A stretch of 29,684 nt of DNA from Dehalococcoidales bacterium (GTDB lineage Bacteria > Chloroflexota > Dehalococcoidia > Dehalococcoidales > Fen-1064). The notes beneath the pieces were generated by a model. That model did not search any database, was not told where the DNA came from, and worked only from the letters and a program-made list of their open reading frames with translations. The first letter of the stretch is position 1, and every line of letters starts with the position of its first letter. Shown one piece after another: positions 29,201-29,684 of the stretch. A program made the translations under genes and the position numbers. The stretch lies in assembly GCA_016929875.1 (NCBI GenBank), contig JAFGHZ010000042.1, forward strand, positions 1 to 29,684, in the 5' to 3' direction.

Positions 29201-29447
29201 TGGTACCAAATTAGGTAATGGGAATCTTATAGTGAGGGTGTCGGCGCAAACGGTTAGTGGAGACGTCGAGGTCAGATTGGACTGGCTGTCGGTCGAGGTC
29301 GGTTATTCTGTATCGAGTACACAGGGTTCCGTCAGCATTACCAGCGGAACAGGGAGATACAAGCAATGGCGGGCAACTTTGACTACCGCTTCGGCTGCCG
29401 ATACTCCGATACTTTCGGAAGTGAGGCTTTATTATGATGAGGGCTAG
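26238..29447 (+). CDS. Large repeat-containing surface protein with SipW-type signal
   Basis: This 1069-aa protein has a hydrophobic N-terminal helix (residues 10-31) and a SFSDTETSTGNT motif at about 32-43, so it shares the signal type of the two preceding proteins. The rest is Ser/Thr/Tyr-rich beta repeats. Six copies of W-T-[NSD]-P-[AG]-x-A-Y lie near residues 95, 131, 196, 235, 754 and 835. About five copies follow the form NGG..WS....TSGxL..SDPGSxxYIDVT...TWT....N....V(R/K)...xLDxLxVxVxY. One pair, at about 121-179 and 747-806, is closely similar even at DNA level. There is no LPXTG, S-layer-homology domain or C-terminal membrane helix. It is probably secreted and held by the fibres or cell wall. 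No catalytic motif was seen, so an adhesin or matrix role is inferred. Confidence 0.88.
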   Translation: MKRPGWFSKWFILPVILVTMIVALITGMTLSSFSDTETSTGNTATGWASSQWTQTSQSDFNSGVLNGVDTTTSSGNVVLPLTLTSYPPSGNTGYWTNPGNAYSSNNQYTTFAPIISQATNNPSSNTGTAWTNPANAYTDGSGYASITSGTPSGSNSWGDYGFSLTGNDITQVRVRYDAWSAGGSATTSKNPTANTNGTAPWTNPANAYASDGSYATAGPSNTVTTNAPTANSGAWTSPANAYADDTNYASDGTNNHTHIYSAYGFSVSGTVTSVRVNVLGYCSGNDDIKLELSANGGSSWLATSSTVNLGTGSPADNWIDCTGWTTWTSANINSNQIQARVTHVKSGGADTVYLDYLPIEVTTSIFTNKDQIYTTFGITDPATSSPITKVEIGYEAFATATQQLDFYTSANGGSSWSSVHTSGNLATSDPGSYTYIDVTADQTWTWALLNDTNFQLKVITRLLSGAPTFNLDALVVRVTYTEFGDEIRVDVSWNNGGNWSSTQNTVLTSSETTTWYDVTSATTWTPANLANGQLLVRALAYRNGTVAEEVRLDWLTVEVNYTTDSSTFYHTYSTYGIDLTGYLISKVEVGVEAYAASSEEIQVEVTWNGGTDWSPSMHTSGALGSSDPGSVSWIDCTADTTWTPTTLNDTNFKARIWYYGSGGQISLDYLPVRISYRTASGTIASAVFDTGINGLSWDALFWDNTLPSGTGITFEVRSSDTLFAKDALSPSWTSVGSVTSSTATATNGPSSNTGSAWTDPANAYSNDSSYASITSGSPSGSNVWGTYGFSLSGETITQVKVKYDAWHGTLGSASSWVSPTSDVANGWTNPAYAYNGNTGDYASYSVSGSSTSPYLELYISAITCDKVRVWSGRQGTRIASLEVDVYYNSQWNNIYSGTLVIDSYQEYSIGSTQTVTGMRVRYTSTGNPTQGAYVYEAQFSSIGTASPPQIVVDVSWDGGTSWSSAQYQALTGSETTYDYNVTSATAWDGTKLGNGNLIVRVSAQTVSGDVEVRLDWLSVEVGYSVSSTQGSVSITSGTGRYKQWRATLTTASAADTPILSEVRLYYDEG

Positions 29448-29525
29448 AGCTATGTTCGCATTGCAGGTGCAATGGAATTTATGATAAACCAGTAGTATAC
29501 TTGACCCCATAAGGGGGAGAATGAA

Positions 29526-29684
29526 ATGAAAATACAAAAGATATTAGAAATCACTACCGTAGTGGTAGCGGTGTTGCTGATTGTTACAGCGGCACTTATT
29601 TATTTGTCGGGGCGGCTCGGTTTCCGTGTGGATGCCGTTATCTCCGATAGTATGAAGCCGACCCTGTCCGTAGGCACGATGGTA
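29526..29684 (+). CDS. Second SipW-type signal peptidase I, N-terminal part (3' end outside window)
   Basis: The frame is open to the window edge. A transmembrane helix (ITTVVVAVLLIVTAALIYL) is followed by VDAVISDSMKPTLSVGTMV, the serine box of signal peptidase I (SDSMKPTL). GGGGGAG at 29513-29519 lies 6 bases before ATG 29526; the ATG at 29521 is followed at once by TGA. It would be the second signal peptidase flanking the same surface-protein cluster. Whether it has His or Lys as the second catalytic residue lies outside the window. Confidence 0.85.
   Translation, partial: MKIQKILEITTVVVAVLLIVTAALIYLSGRLGFRVDAVISDSMKPTLSVGTMV

Overview
This window looks like a piece of a Gram-positive-type (monoderm) bacterial chromosome, most likely Chloroflexota of the Dehalococcoidia/Anaerolineae kind. 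That is inference from gene content: a LiaS/NarL-type two-component pair, a Chloroflexi-style type IV pilus operon, an archaeal-like signal peptidase with TasA-like exported proteins, and a bacterial staygreen homologue next to a heliorhodopsin. No rRNA or ribosomal protein marker is present to settle the taxonomy.

Layout. (1) 1-1861: the 3' end of lemA, htpX with an added C-terminal zinc ribbon, and an intact tRNA-Ala(TGC). (2) 1862-5430: an accessory island. A roughly 175-185 bp direct repeat containing tRNA-Ala 3'-end copies bounds it on both sides. Its cargo is a metallo-beta-lactamase-fold hydrolase, a Fur/PerR-type regulator, a heliorhodopsin, a staygreen (Mg-dechelatase) homologue and a truncated flavin-reductase-like fragment. 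(3) 5431-7719: a second accessory stretch, with a class III FAD/NAD disulfide oxidoreductase that appears to start at ATT, a thioredoxin-like gene broken by two single-base frameshifts, and a further copy of the dispersed repeat. (4) 7720-10229, minus strand: a small zinc-ribbon protein, a serine beta-lactamase-like hydrolase and rhamnulose-1-phosphate aldolase. (5) 10565-12401: a sensor kinase and its response regulator. (6) 12766-22792: type IV pili. Two tandem near-identical pilin genes on the plus strand converge, at a bidirectional terminator, on a nine-gene minus-strand operon (hypothetical, pilB, pilC, three minor prepilins, a two-TM protein, a pilO-like gene and a fused pilM-pilN). (7) 23094-29684: a small membrane peptide, a regulatory region with 11-bp phased repeats, a receiver-domain protein, a SipW/archaeal-type signal peptidase, three exported proteins sharing the SDTE/GN signal motif (one is a 1069-aa repeat protein), and the start of a second signal peptidase.

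How the parts work together. The Fur-heliorhodopsin-staygreen genes are co-directional and closely spaced, behind a promoter whose -10 overlaps a Fur/PerR-like palindrome. They look like one metal- or redox-responsive light/tetrapyrrole operon, and this is the most unusual system here. The pilus region holds a second novelty: the PilO-like protein carries a complete copy of the pilin head domain inserted before its last beta strand. The last region reads as a self-contained surface-fibre module: regulator, dedicated peptidase, then substrates.
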